This document shows, in pieces, positions 1 to 7,687 of a DNA stretch of 64,000 nt. The stretch comes from Phoenicibacter sp963588595. GTDB taxonomy: Bacteria > Actinomycetota > Coriobacteriia > Coriobacteriales > Eggerthellaceae. Below the pieces are notes generated by a model. It saw nothing but the letters and a program-made list of their open reading frames with translations, ran no database searches and had not been told where the DNA came from. Each line of letters starts with the position of its first letter. The first letter of the stretch is position 1. The position numbers were made by a program, and so were the translations under genes. The stretch spans positions 1 through 64,000 of the forward strand of contig CAVAIA010000054.1 in the NCBI GenBank assembly GCA_963588595.1. The letters run 5' to 3'.

Positions 1-1155
1 TCAAACGTGCTCGCTATGTGCGGGCACGTTTGCGCTGATCTAAATCAAGGCGCTTTAAGCGCGTGTCTCCCATTTTTAATAATGTATTATGGCTATGACT
101 ACACTCAAGTCACTTTATTAGTTTTCGTTGCCAATATATGTTCGGCGGTAATTCAACCACTTTTCGGGACAATTGGAGATAAACACCCTTGTCCTTGGTT
201 CATGGCGCTGGGAGTTTTTTGCGCGGGGCTTGGGATGTGTCTTTTAGGCTTTTCGAGCAACTATTTTGCTGTTTGCGCCTCCGCAATGTTAGCAGGAGCT
301 GGAAATGCTATGTTTCACCCGGAAGGTGGGAGAATTTCCAATTTGGCGGCGGGGACGAGAAAAAGTAATGGCATGAGCATATTTGCAGTCGGTGGAAACA
401 TAGGTTTTTTCATCGGTCCTTTTTTGACAGCAATCTTTCTTAGCAATTTTGGGATGACAGGGACGATTGTATTTTTGTTCCCAGCTGTAATTTGCGCGGT
501 TGTTCTCCTTGCGTTTAATTCGCGGTTCAAAAGATTGGGGAAAGCGTCCGATCGAGTTAAGGGTGAGAATAAAGATGAGAAGGAACATTGGGGCAATTTC
601 ACTTTGACTATGTTTTCTTTGGCGGCAAGGGGGATTTTGCAATATGGACTCCTTGCATTCATTCCACTTTTCTTTGTTGGTGTTTTAGGGCAAAGCGAAG
701 CGATTGGATCCACTGCCCTTTGCGTTTATAGTGTTGCTGGCGCTGTTGCAACTTTTTTGAGTGGAAAATGCACAGAGAGGGTTGGCGGCGTTCACAAGAT
801 AACTATAACTTGTTTTTTGCTAACTATCATTTTCTTAATTTTGATGGCGTTTACTAGAAACATAATTTGCGCTTATGTCCTAACTGCCTTGCTCTCCATA
901 ACAACGGATTTGTTTTACCCGAGCCAAGTTGCGCTTGGAATGTCATATGTTCCTCGGCATTTGGGAACAGCTTCTGGAATTTCATATGGATTAGTTCTTT
1001 GCGTTGGAGGAATATTTGAGCCTGTTTTAGGCAGCATAGGAGACGCATTTGACCTACCAACTGTCATGCTTGTCATGGCGTTTATTGCAGCACTTGGAGC
1101 TATCTTTGCATATGTTGTCTTTTACGCTGACAAGAAGATAAAGGATAAAAATTAA
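1..1155 (+). CDS. MFS transporter, fosmidomycin-resistance (Fsr)-like, 5'-truncated by window edge
   Basis: A major facilitator superfamily permease with about 11-12 hydrophobic segments. The reading frame is open to base 1, so the true start lies outside the window; the in-frame GTG at base 7 is unlikely to be the start because it falls inside the first conserved motif (GH-x-CADLNQGALSACLP). This motif, followed by QPLFGTIGDK and by NAMFHPEGG around residue 100, is characteristic of the Fsr branch of MFS drug exporters, which pump small hydrophilic drugs out with proton exchange. The substrate cannot be told from sequence. It ends converging on rsgA, the two stop codons overlapping by 4 bases. 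Confidence 0.8.
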   Translation, partial: SNVLAMCGHVCADLNQGALSACLPFLIMYYGYDYTQVTLLVFVANICSAVIQPLFGTIGDKHPCPWFMALGVFCAGLGMCLLGFSSNYFAVCASAMLAGAGNAMFHPEGGRISNLAAGTRKSNGMSIFAVGGNIGFFIGPFLTAIFLSNFGMTGTIVFLFPAVICAVVLLAFNSRFKRLGKASDRVKGENKDEKEHWGNFTLTMFSLAARGILQYGLLAFIPLFFVGVLGQSEAIGSTALCVYSVAGAVATFLSGKCTERVGGVHKITITCFLLTIIFLILMAFTRNIICAYVLTALLSITTDLFYPSQVALGMSYVPRHLGTASGISYGLVLCVGGIFEPVLGSIGDAFDLPTVMLVMAFIAALGAIFAYVVFYADKKIKDKN

Positions 1156-2090
1156 AATCCTTTGTGAGAGTCATTTTCTTCTTTTAATTCTCTCCAAGAT
1201 TCTAATTTAAGAGGGCTAACGTTGCCTCTAATTGCGCACCCAGGCTCGCTTTTATGTTGACAATTTCTAAACTTGCACTTGCAAGAAAGCTCGCTTATCT
1301 CAGGAAATGTTTTGCTTATGCCTAAATCGCAATCTATTAAACCGAGACTTCTTAGTCCTGGCATATCGATTATGCGACCGCAAGGTGAGGTGCAAGAGTT
1401 GCCAAAGTCAAAGATTTGGCGAGAGACTGTTGTGTGGCGTCCTTTATTGTCCGTCTCTCGAACGTTTGCAGTTTCTGTAACATTTTTGCCTGCTAAAGAA
1501 TTGATTATCGTGGATTTGCCTGCGCCGCTTTTCCCAAGAAGAACGCTTGTCTCTCCTTTTTTAAAAAGGTCGGAAGGCAAAACTTTTTCTTTTTCGTTAA
1601 AGAATTCTATTTTTGAGTTGTCGCCTTTCTTTAGGCGAGACATGAATACATTGTCGAAGAGGTCAAAGATTTCATCTTCATCCAAAACTTTTTCGCATAA
1701 GTCAAATTTGGTTAACAACAATATTGTTTTTGCTCCAGAGTTTTTAGAAATCGCAAGCTCGCGTAAAAGATGCTTCGAATTAATTTCAAATGAAACATTG
1801 CAAATAACAACGCAGTTGAAATTTGACGCTAGAACTTGAGGTTTCGATCTTAAGACTGGATCATCTCTCACTAGGGACGTTTTTCTTTCTTCTATGTTTT
1901 CTATTATTGGGATGTCAAGAGATGGATCGTTGTTTATATTAACGATGTCGCCGACTGCAACAGAAGTCTTTAAGCGCGCTAATTGAGAAGAAAATTGTGC
2001 GCGAAAACTTTTTGCTATAGAGAGGGATTTATCGTTTAACTCTTGAACTAACGGAAGACTTTTGTCTAGTTTTATAACTTCGGCTCTCAT
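1152..2090 (-). CDS. rsgA: Small ribosomal subunit biogenesis GTPase RsgA
   Basis: Circularly permuted GTPase that checks late maturation of the 30S subunit. The permuted order is visible: G4 TKFD at residues 127-130, then G1 GKSGAGKS at 186-193, then G3 DMPG at 242-245. An N-terminal OB-fold-like region (about 1-85) precedes it and a C-terminal zinc knuckle follows (Cys270/272, Cys277, His279, Cys285 in the pattern C-x-FRNCQHxxEPGC). At 312 residues it is of normal length. It is the last gene of a minus-strand run with the lipoprotein gene (19-base gap) and trkH, so it is probably co-transcribed with them. No clear Shine-Dalgarno precedes its ATG, which suggests dependence on upstream translation. 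Confidence 0.96.
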   Translation of the reverse strand: MRAEVIKLDKSLPLVQELNDKSLSIAKSFRAQFSSQLARLKTSVAVGDIVNINNDPSLDIPIIENIEERKTSLVRDDPVLRSKPQVLASNFNCVVICNVSFEINSKHLLRELAISKNSGAKTILLLTKFDLCEKVLDEDEIFDLFDNVFMSRLKKGDNSKIEFFNEKEKVLPSDLFKKGETSVLLGKSGAGKSTIINSLAGKNVTETANVRETDNKGRHTTVSRQIFDFGNSCTSPCGRIIDMPGLRSLGLIDCDLGISKTFPEISELSCKCKFRNCQHKSEPGCAIRGNVSPLKLESWRELKEENDSHKGF

Positions 2091-2109
2091 TTAAAACGCT
2101 TTTGCTTTG

Positions 2110-2778
2110 CTAGCTTTCGTCGAGGTCTTCGTCGTCATCTTCATCCTGTTCTTCAGTTGAAGTGGTTTCTCTTTTCAAAAAGAAGACATAACTGAAAAAG
2201 GTGATCGCTCCTAAAGTTAAAGACAAGATGGTGGCAGCGATCCTTTTTGTTGTGACTGCGTTTTCTGAGGTGCTTCCGTTAGAAACTTTTGTGCCAGACT
2301 CTGCGTGTATGTCAGTTAAACCGTCGTGGTCTTTGCAAGAGATGTTAAAAGTGCCGCGAACTTGAAGCGTTGTTCCACGTTTGCCATAAGATCCAAAAGT
2401 GTCGATTGAGTTAACTAAATTGTTTGAACAATACACAGTTATAGTGTAAGTGAGGTCATCCTTGCTCTCTTGCAAAGTGATCCATTTGTGAGCGTCATCA
2501 AAGTCGCATGCTCTGGCGTCTCCTATCGCCTCTCCTTTAATTTGGACAGTTTGGCCGTCCATTATGGACGAAGAAGTTCCCTTCAATTCAGAGATTGAAG
2601 CGTCATAGAGGAAAGAGGAGTCGGTCTCTTGAGAAGGGTTAACCCTGTTGTCGTCCTCTGTGGTCTCGCTGTTCTCTATTCTCTCTGAGTCGTCTTGGCT
2701 ATTAGATGAACATCCACTTATCATGCATGACGTAAGAAGCAAGAGAAAGCAAGTTGTTATTGCAACAAAACGTTTCAT
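2110..2778 (-). CDS. Predicted lipoprotein with C-terminal membrane segment, function unknown
   Basis: A 222-residue protein not assigned to a named family. The N-terminus is a lipoprotein-type signal (MKRF, hydrophobic core, lipobox MISGC with Cys23; an earlier Cys18 also sits in the hydrophobic region). An acidic Ser/Glu-rich linker (about 25-55) leads to a small globular region (60-160) in which IMDGQTVQIKGEAIGDAR and TTLQVRGTF look like strands of an OB-fold-like barrel (inference). A hydrophobic segment near residues 180-203 and a very acidic tail of Asp/Glu follow. Its ATG overlaps the trkH stop by 4 bases, indicating translational coupling, so a role linked to potassium uptake or the same stress response is possible but unproven. 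Confidence 0.75.
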   Translation of the reverse strand: MKRFVAITTCFLLLLTSCMISGCSSNSQDDSERIENSETTEDDNRVNPSQETDSSFLYDASISELKGTSSSIMDGQTVQIKGEAIGDARACDFDDAHKWITLQESKDDLTYTITVYCSNNLVNSIDTFGSYGKRGTTLQVRGTFNISCKDHDGLTDIHAESGTKVSNGSTSENAVTTKRIAATILSLTLGAITFFSYVFFLKRETTSTEEQDEDDDEDLDES

Positions 2779-4328
2779 TTAACATCCCCAATTTGCTTTA
2801 TCTTGCTTTCTTTTTTAAGACTTCTTCTCCTTGGTTTTAGGCTGGCGATGATTTGAGCAAAGAAGGAGAGTAACGCCAAAAACTCAAGACGTCCAGCCCA
2901 CATAAGAATGATGTATCCTATCTCAAGAGAGACGGGCATTCCAGCAACTGCAATACCGCAAGTGATTCCTGTGTTGGAAGTTAGCGCTATGGATTCAAAT
3001 AGCGAGAGTTTCGCATCGTAACCGCAAGCGATTCCTGCCAGCATCCCAGCTATATAAGTCATAACGAACAAAATGAAAATTGTCATTGCGTTTTTAACAA
3101 CAACAGGATCGAGAACTTTGACTGTGCCATGATAATAATGCATTGAAATTTTTGCTGTGTTAGGCGAAATTGCTTGTTTGATTGACAAAAGAATTGACTT
3201 GCAAATTATCCCAAGCCGCTCTAATTTGATTCCGCCTGCAGTAGAACCTGCGCTAGCACCCACTGCCATTATAAGAGCGATTGCCACAAACGCGCCGGAA
3301 GTGAAAACGACGCTTAATTGGTTTTGAGTGACAACGCTAAGCCCAGTTGTTGTGAAAGCGGAAAGCAAAGTGAAAGTTCCTCTATGAACGAGAGCCGGAA
3401 GAGAATTAAAATATTGGCTATTAGTTGCAGAGCTTGTGAAAACGAATGTCATAACTGCCATCCAAATGATCGCGGTCTTGACTTCAAGATCTTTGAAAAA
3501 AGTCAGCGTTTTTCCTTTAAATAGGAAGTAGAAAAGGGTGAAGCTTATAGCTCCAACGATCATGATTATCATGCAAACAACTTCAAGCGAAAGGTTGTTG
3601 TAATACATCAAAGAATCACTCATAGGGGTAACACCCGCTGTTACAAAAGACGTTATCGCTAACCAAAAACCATGGAGGATAGCTCTCGAAAACTCAAGCC
3701 CGCTTAATGCCATAATGCACGTTAAAATCAGAGTTGTTGCTGCTATAACAATAAGAGTCATTCTTAGAATGAAGCGAGTTGCTAAAACTATGTTTGGTAT
3801 AACATGCTCACTTCTGCCTTCTCCTGTGAAAAGCGCAGCACTCGTTCCCTTCCCGAAAATGCCGAGCGATAGGGCAACAACGATGATTCCAAGTCCTCCA
3901 GTCAAACACATCATAAATCGCATCATATTGTCTGCGTATGAAAGGTGGTTGAGGTCGACGACGAGCGTGGCTCCCGTTGTTGTGAATGCAGAAACTGAGT
4001 CGAAAACAGCATCCAAGTAGTTTAAATAATGACCAGAATAAAAAAGAGGAATTGCGGCGAGCAATGACAAAACAATCCATGCAAGCGCGGTTACTCCAAT
4101 GGCTTGTTGTCTATTTAATTTTTCTGGCTTGATGTAGGCAAGCGACATAATTGAGCCGAGAATCAAAGCGATGCCTATCGCAGTTAGATACCTTAGAGCT
4201 GGAGCCCATTCATTAAAAATAATGGCGACGATAAGGGAAGGCATCATTATTATGCAACTCCCCAAGATCAGAGAGCCAAGGTAGTGAATGATGATTCTAA
4301 CGTCAGTGAGTGTTAACCTTTGCCACAT
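2775..4328 (-). CDS. trkH: Potassium uptake protein TrkH/KtrB-type
   Basis: Membrane subunit of a Trk/Ktr K+ transporter. All four pore loops with the selectivity-filter glycines are visible in order: AFTTTGATLV, FVTAGVTPM, AFTTTGLSVV and TSNTGITCG. I place the start at ATG 4328 (517 residues, MWQRLTLTDVR) rather than at the in-frame TTG at 4376, because an intact 50-codon ORF ends exactly here, its TAA sharing one base with this ATG. The usual cytoplasmic regulator TrkA/KtrA is not encoded in this window. The gene is sandwiched between a small membrane peptide and a lipoprotein, to both of which it is translationally coupled. Confidence 0.93.
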   Translation of the reverse strand: MWQRLTLTDVRIIIHYLGSLILGSCIIMMPSLIVAIIFNEWAPALRYLTAIGIALILGSIMSLAYIKPEKLNRQQAIGVTALAWIVLSLLAAIPLFYSGHYLNYLDAVFDSVSAFTTTGATLVVDLNHLSYADNMMRFMMCLTGGLGIIVVALSLGIFGKGTSAALFTGEGRSEHVIPNIVLATRFILRMTLIVIAATTLILTCIMALSGLEFSRAILHGFWLAITSFVTAGVTPMSDSLMYYNNLSLEVVCMIIMIVGAISFTLFYFLFKGKTLTFFKDLEVKTAIIWMAVMTFVFTSSATNSQYFNSLPALVHRGTFTLLSAFTTTGLSVVTQNQLSVVFTSGAFVAIALIMAVGASAGSTAGGIKLERLGIICKSILLSIKQAISPNTAKISMHYYHGTVKVLDPVVVKNAMTIFILFVMTYIAGMLAGIACGYDAKLSLFESIALTSNTGITCGIAVAGMPVSLEIGYIILMWAGRLEFLALLSFFAQIIASLKPRRRSLKKESKIKQIGDVK

Positions 4329-4480
4329 TAAAATCTCGCATTGTAGATAACTGTTGTTATAGAAACAATGAACCAAAGAAACACGATGAATGCAACTATA
4401 GATAAAAGCAAGGTCAACAGCGATTTCGCAAAGTCAAAAGAGGTCGTCGACTTCTTCTTTTTGTTGTTTTGCTTTGTCAT
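4328..4480 (-). CDS. Small single-pass membrane peptide (50 aa) coupled to trkH
   Basis: ATG at 4480-4478 opens a 50-residue ORF: a Lys-rich cytoplasmic start (MTKQNNKKKK), then one long hydrophobic segment (about residues 19-45, rich in Leu/Ile/Val/Phe), then YNARF. Its TAA shares the final A with the ATG of trkH (TAATG), the same coupling used elsewhere in this window. Topology by the positive-inside rule is N-in. I do not recognise a family. It could be an accessory subunit of the K+ transporter, analogous to the KdpF idea, but this is inference from position only. Its ribosome binding site is weak. Confidence 0.6.
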   Translation of the reverse strand: MTKQNNKKKKSTTSFDFAKSLLTLLLSIVAFIVFLWFIVSITTVIYNARF

Positions 4481-4605
4481 AACTTTATAATTTTACAACT
4501 TTAAAACAAATGAGTGTGTAATATAATAATCACAAATCTTATATAGTTTTAATTGTTATAGACGACGAAATAGACATATCTTCACTTAATGAACGCCAAC
4601 GGCGC

Positions 4606-5298
4606 ATGATCAAGGACATCGTTCACCTCGGCAACACTGTTGCAAGCGAGATTTGCACGCCGAGAGTTGACATGATGATGGTTGACGACGACGAATCTGT
4701 CCACTCTTCAATCGAGCGAATGAGGGGAACTGGCTATTCTAGACTTCCTGTTAAACATGGCGACAATGATGAAATAGTTGGCATTGCTTACTACAAAGAC
4801 CTTGTTAGCGCCCTTCTAGATGGTGAGAGCGATTTGAGCGTTTCAAAGTTTATGTATAAGCCAAAGTATGTTCCAGAGAGCAAGGACGTTATAAAGCTTC
4901 TTGAGGAGATGCAAGCTGAGCATGTCCAAATGGCGATTGTGATTGATGAATATGGCGGAACTGAAGGTCTTATAACTGTTGAGGATATAGTTGAGGAAAT
5001 CGTTGGTGAAATTGCAGACGAGACCGACGACGAAGAGGCGATGATAGAGCAAATTTCAGAAGGTGTTTGGAGAGTTAATGGAAGATATCCTGTTAGACTC
5101 GCAGCTGCTGCAGGGTGGCCAGTTCAAGAAGATGAAGATTATGAGACGATAGCTGGCTGGTTGATGGATGAGATAAATTCAGTTCCTCAATCGGGTGAAA
5201 TTTTTGAGACAGGCGACTTCATTTTCAGGATTGAGAGAATGAGAAGAAATAGAATTCAAACTATAAGAGTTGAGAGAATAGATAACAGCGAAAGTTAG
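4606..5298 (+). CDS. CBS-pair/CorC-HlyC domain protein lacking DUF21, start uncertain
   Basis: Shows the cytoplasmic half of the HlyC/CorC (CNNM-like) family: SEICTPRVDM at the start of the CBS pair, the second CBS domain with MAIVIDEYGGTEGLITVEDIVEEIVGEI, and the C-terminal transporter-associated domain (VNGRYPV, then IAGWLMDEI and GDFIFRIERMRRNRI). The ATG given is the first normal start codon, but it has no ribosome binding site, and family-like sequence continues upstream in frame (VIDDEIDISSLNERQRR) back to a stop at 4519-4521 without any ATG, GTG or TTG. The membrane DUF21 domain typical of long members is absent. It may be a cytoplasmic CorC-like protein with a rare start codon (ATT or ATA) or a decayed remnant. 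Confidence 0.75.
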   Translation: MIKDIVHLGNTVASEICTPRVDMMMVDDDESVHSSIERMRGTGYSRLPVKHGDNDEIVGIAYYKDLVSALLDGESDLSVSKFMYKPKYVPESKDVIKLLEEMQAEHVQMAIVIDEYGGTEGLITVEDIVEEIVGEIADETDDEEAMIEQISEGVWRVNGRYPVRLAAAAGWPVQEDEDYETIAGWLMDEINSVPQSGEIFETGDFIFRIERMRRNRIQTIRVERIDNSES

Positions 5299-5307
5299 AG
5301 CTTTAAG

Positions 5308-5316
5308 TGTTATAAT
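5308..5316 (+). promoter_or_regulatory. Extended -10 promoter for the ytxH-like operon
   Basis: TGTTATAAT is an exact extended -10 element (TG-n-TATAAT) and has no recognisable -35 hexamer. It lies 58 bases upstream of the YtxH-like ATG, so transcription would start near 5323. Confidence 0.5.
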
Positions 5317-5373
5317 CAATTTCGTTGCACAAATGTGTGTGCATGAGAGGATTAATAAACGTTAGGAGTAAAA

Positions 5374-5820
5374 ATGGGAAGATTTACCGCATTCACAACA
5401 GGCGTTTTATTTGGAGCAGTTGCGGGAGGAATAGCAGCTTTGATGTTTACGCCGAAAAATGGCGAAGAGAATCGCCAACTTGTTGCAGATTACGCAAACA
5501 CTCTTGCAAATAGTGCACAAAAATATGGGGCTCAAGCGCAAGGAGTAGTTCAAAGCGGACTTAAGAGCGCAACTGAGATCAGCGGCGAGTTTGTAGACAA
5601 CGTTAAGACGACTGCAAATTCTGCTGGTGAGCAATTCACTGAAAAGAATGACGAGCTTCGCGCAAAGATTGAAGCAGCTCGCGATCGCATTGCTGAGCAA
5701 GTTAAGAAGAACAACGATGCGGAAGAGGAGCCTGCAAAAGAAGATAAAGAAGAAGAGAAGGCTGAAAAGGATCCTGAGAAAAAAGCTAAGAAAAAATCGA
5801 AGAAAGACGAAGAGAAATAG
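5374..5820 (+). CDS. YtxH-domain protein, putative membrane-anchored stress protein
   Basis: 148 residues. The N-terminus is the YtxH/gas-vesicle-like signature: TGVLFGAVAGGIAALMFTPKNGEENR, a glycine-rich single hydrophobic segment followed by the conserved [FL]xPKxGxExR turn. The middle (50-120) is a predicted amphipathic helix resembling late-embryogenesis-type repeats, and the tail is almost all Lys and Glu. AGGAG seven bases before the ATG gives a good ribosome binding site. The exact function of this family is unknown; members are often induced by stress. The next gene, a PRC-barrel protein with a similar charged tail, follows after 12 bases and is presumably co-transcribed. Confidence 0.8.
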   Translation: MGRFTAFTTGVLFGAVAGGIAALMFTPKNGEENRQLVADYANTLANSAQKYGAQAQGVVQSGLKSATEISGEFVDNVKTTANSAGEQFTEKNDELRAKIEAARDRIAEQVKKNNDAEEEPAKEDKEEEKAEKDPEKKAKKKSKKDEEK

Positions 5821-5832
5821 TAGCTAAGTTCT

Positions 5833-6690
5833 TTGCTTTTTTCAACTTTCAAATTAATCAATAGAAGAGCATTTATTTCGACCAGCGAATCCGACGATGA
5901 GATTGTCGTTGAGAAAGCTGGTCGTGTTCATTTCTTCGCCTTTAACAACAAAAACAAGTGTGTTGGGATGTTTGTTAAACGTCCTGATGTTGCTTTGATG
6001 TTTAGGCGAAAGGATCTTTTTGCTCCTTTGTCATGTTGTGATTTTGTTAATGAGGGAGTGATAATTTCAAACGATTATAAAAAGAAGACTGAAAAGCTAA
6101 GGAAAGAAGAGGGGCTGGATTTAGATTGCACATTTGTTCTGGATGGAACGGATGTTGTTACAGAGAGTGGAGAAAATCTTGGCGTTGTTGAAGAGTTGAT
6201 TTGTGATTCTAAAAGCGGGAGGGTTGAGAACTTTGTCGTTTCTGATGGAGGCTTGTCTGACACACTTTTAGGGAAGAGAACATTAAGCGGGGACATGATT
6301 GTTGGACTTAGAGCAGAAAGTTCACAATTTGCAATAATGAAGACTGAGAGCAAGGATGATCTATCTGGCCCCGTTCTCGTTGTTAAAGATAGCGCTAAGC
6401 AAACAGAGCATGAGGGAGGAGTCGCAAAAAAGACGGCGGTCGCTTCTGTTAAGGCGAAGAAGAAAGCGATTGAAGCCAAGGACACAATAAAAGAGAAGGC
6501 AACACCCGGCGCGAAGGCTGCCAAAGAAAAAGCAAGCACCCTCGCTGAGAAGGGCAAGGATAGTTTTTCAGAGACTTTTCAATCTACTAAGGACGGCGTC
6601 GTTGGCTTTAGAGACGAATTTTTGAAGGCTTTTAGATCAGAAGACGAAGCAGAGGAAGACGCCACTTTAAAAGAAGAGAGCGAAGAGTAA
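5833..6690 (+). CDS. PRC-barrel-like domain protein with Lys/Ala-rich tail
   Basis: 285 residues. Two barrel-like segments can be seen: residues about 8-75 (KLINRRAF, ending ALMFRRKDLFAP) and about 100-165 (DGTDVVTESGENLGVVEELICDSKSGRVENFVVS), the latter matching the G-x-x-[LI]G-x-V-x-D pattern of PRC barrels. The rest (185-285) is rich in Lys, Ala and Glu, resembling the YtxH-like neighbour and suggesting an extended helix or coiled coil. The only workable start is TTG 5833; the first ATG (5968) would delete part of the first barrel. Function is unknown; PRC barrels in actinobacteria are thought to bind RNA or envelope partners. Confidence 0.6.
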   Translation: MLFSTFKLINRRAFISTSESDDEIVVEKAGRVHFFAFNNKNKCVGMFVKRPDVALMFRRKDLFAPLSCCDFVNEGVIISNDYKKKTEKLRKEEGLDLDCTFVLDGTDVVTESGENLGVVEELICDSKSGRVENFVVSDGGLSDTLLGKRTLSGDMIVGLRAESSQFAIMKTESKDDLSGPVLVVKDSAKQTEHEGGVAKKTAVASVKAKKKAIEAKDTIKEKATPGAKAAKEKASTLAEKGKDSFSETFQSTKDGVVGFRDEFLKAFRSEDEAEEDATLKEESEE

Positions 6691-6701
6691 GTGAGGTGTT
6701 T

Positions 6702-7670
6702 TTAGTTATCCCTAACTTTTGCAGTTGCACAAATTGAAGAACAACTGCAAGCATGAGCCCAATAGCCATTAAGTGATGCTTTGCAAGCTATCTTAGAAGC
6801 TTCTGAGAAATCCTTAGTTATCCCAAAACACGCAGATCCGCTTCCCGTCATGCTAACATTTTCAGGCTTTGTTAAGTTTTCTTTTAGGAAATTGATCGTT
6901 TTGCCTATTTCGTCGCATATAAGACATGCGGGAGAGAGCAGGTCATTTTTTAGATTAAACTCCCCGTGAACATCGTCTTTGCACTTCATCTCATCAAATT
7001 TTTCATAGCAAAGTCTCGTTGAAACTCCAGCCTTAGGCTGTAATATGACGAGAGAATTTTTCATGGATGCGTGAGTTTCTAACAATTTAGAGCCATCTTT
7101 TCCCATCAAGGCTTGCCCGCCTTGCAAAAAGAAAACGACATCGCTTCCAAGATTAGTTGAAATTTCTTTTGAACTTGAAACTAGATTTTCATCGTCAAAA
7201 ATTAGGTTAGCTGCCCTAAGAGTTGCAGCTGCGTTAGAAGATCCGCCTCCGAGACCTGCCATAGCAGGTATATTTTTTTCAAGGAACACTTCAATGTGAA
7301 GTTTTTCTTTGAAGTTAGATTCTTTGGCTGCCAGTAAAAGTGCTTTAGTTATTAAATTTTCGTTTATGTCAATTTTTAAGTCATAACACGAGCGATCATC
7401 GATTGTTATAGCGATAGACAAATTTTCGCCTTCGATTTCTTGCGTTGGTGTTTCTTTAATTCCGTAGATTGAATTTTTCTTTGCATTTCTAATAGATAAA
7501 ATATCGTTTTTTTCTGACTTGTTAGTTGCAACGAAAAATTCTAGATTGTCATGAAGAGTTAAAGTTTGCATCAATGTTTTGACATCATGTTTCTTTGTCT
7601 TATCATCAAGTTTTCCAACTTCAAGAGAAAGGTTGACCTTTGCGGGTGATATTGCATCTATCGTTTTCAT
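6702..7670 (-). CDS. ispE: 4-diphosphocytidyl-2-C-methyl-D-erythritol kinase IspE
   Basis: GHMP kinase that phosphorylates CDP-methylerythritol in the MEP route to isoprenoid precursors. Diagnostic motifs: AKVNLSLEV near the N-terminus (substrate lysine), PAMAGLGGGSSNAA (ATP-binding glycine loop, about residue 135), LGSDVVFFLQGG, and the C-terminal MTGSGSACFGI loop. It is 322 residues, slightly longer than usual, because of extra loops in the N-terminal half. It starts 17 bases after the surface protein gene on the same strand and converges with the PRC-barrel gene. Confidence 0.95.
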   Translation of the reverse strand: MKTIDAISPAKVNLSLEVGKLDDKTKKHDVKTLMQTLTLHDNLEFFVATNKSEKNDILSIRNAKKNSIYGIKETPTQEIEGENLSIAITIDDRSCYDLKIDINENLITKALLLAAKESNFKEKLHIEVFLEKNIPAMAGLGGGSSNAAATLRAANLIFDDENLVSSSKEISTNLGSDVVFFLQGGQALMGKDGSKLLETHASMKNSLVILQPKAGVSTRLCYEKFDEMKCKDDVHGEFNLKNDLLSPACLICDEIGKTINFLKENLTKPENVSMTGSGSACFGITKDFSEASKIACKASLNGYWAHACSCSSICATAKVRDN

Positions 7671-7687
7671 CGTTTTGAAAAGAAACT

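Noticed and set aside
2288..2299. GTGCCAGACT match inside the lipoprotein gene, possible third repeat copy
   Set aside because: Only 10 bases match and they are coding sequence; the rest of the repeat is absent.
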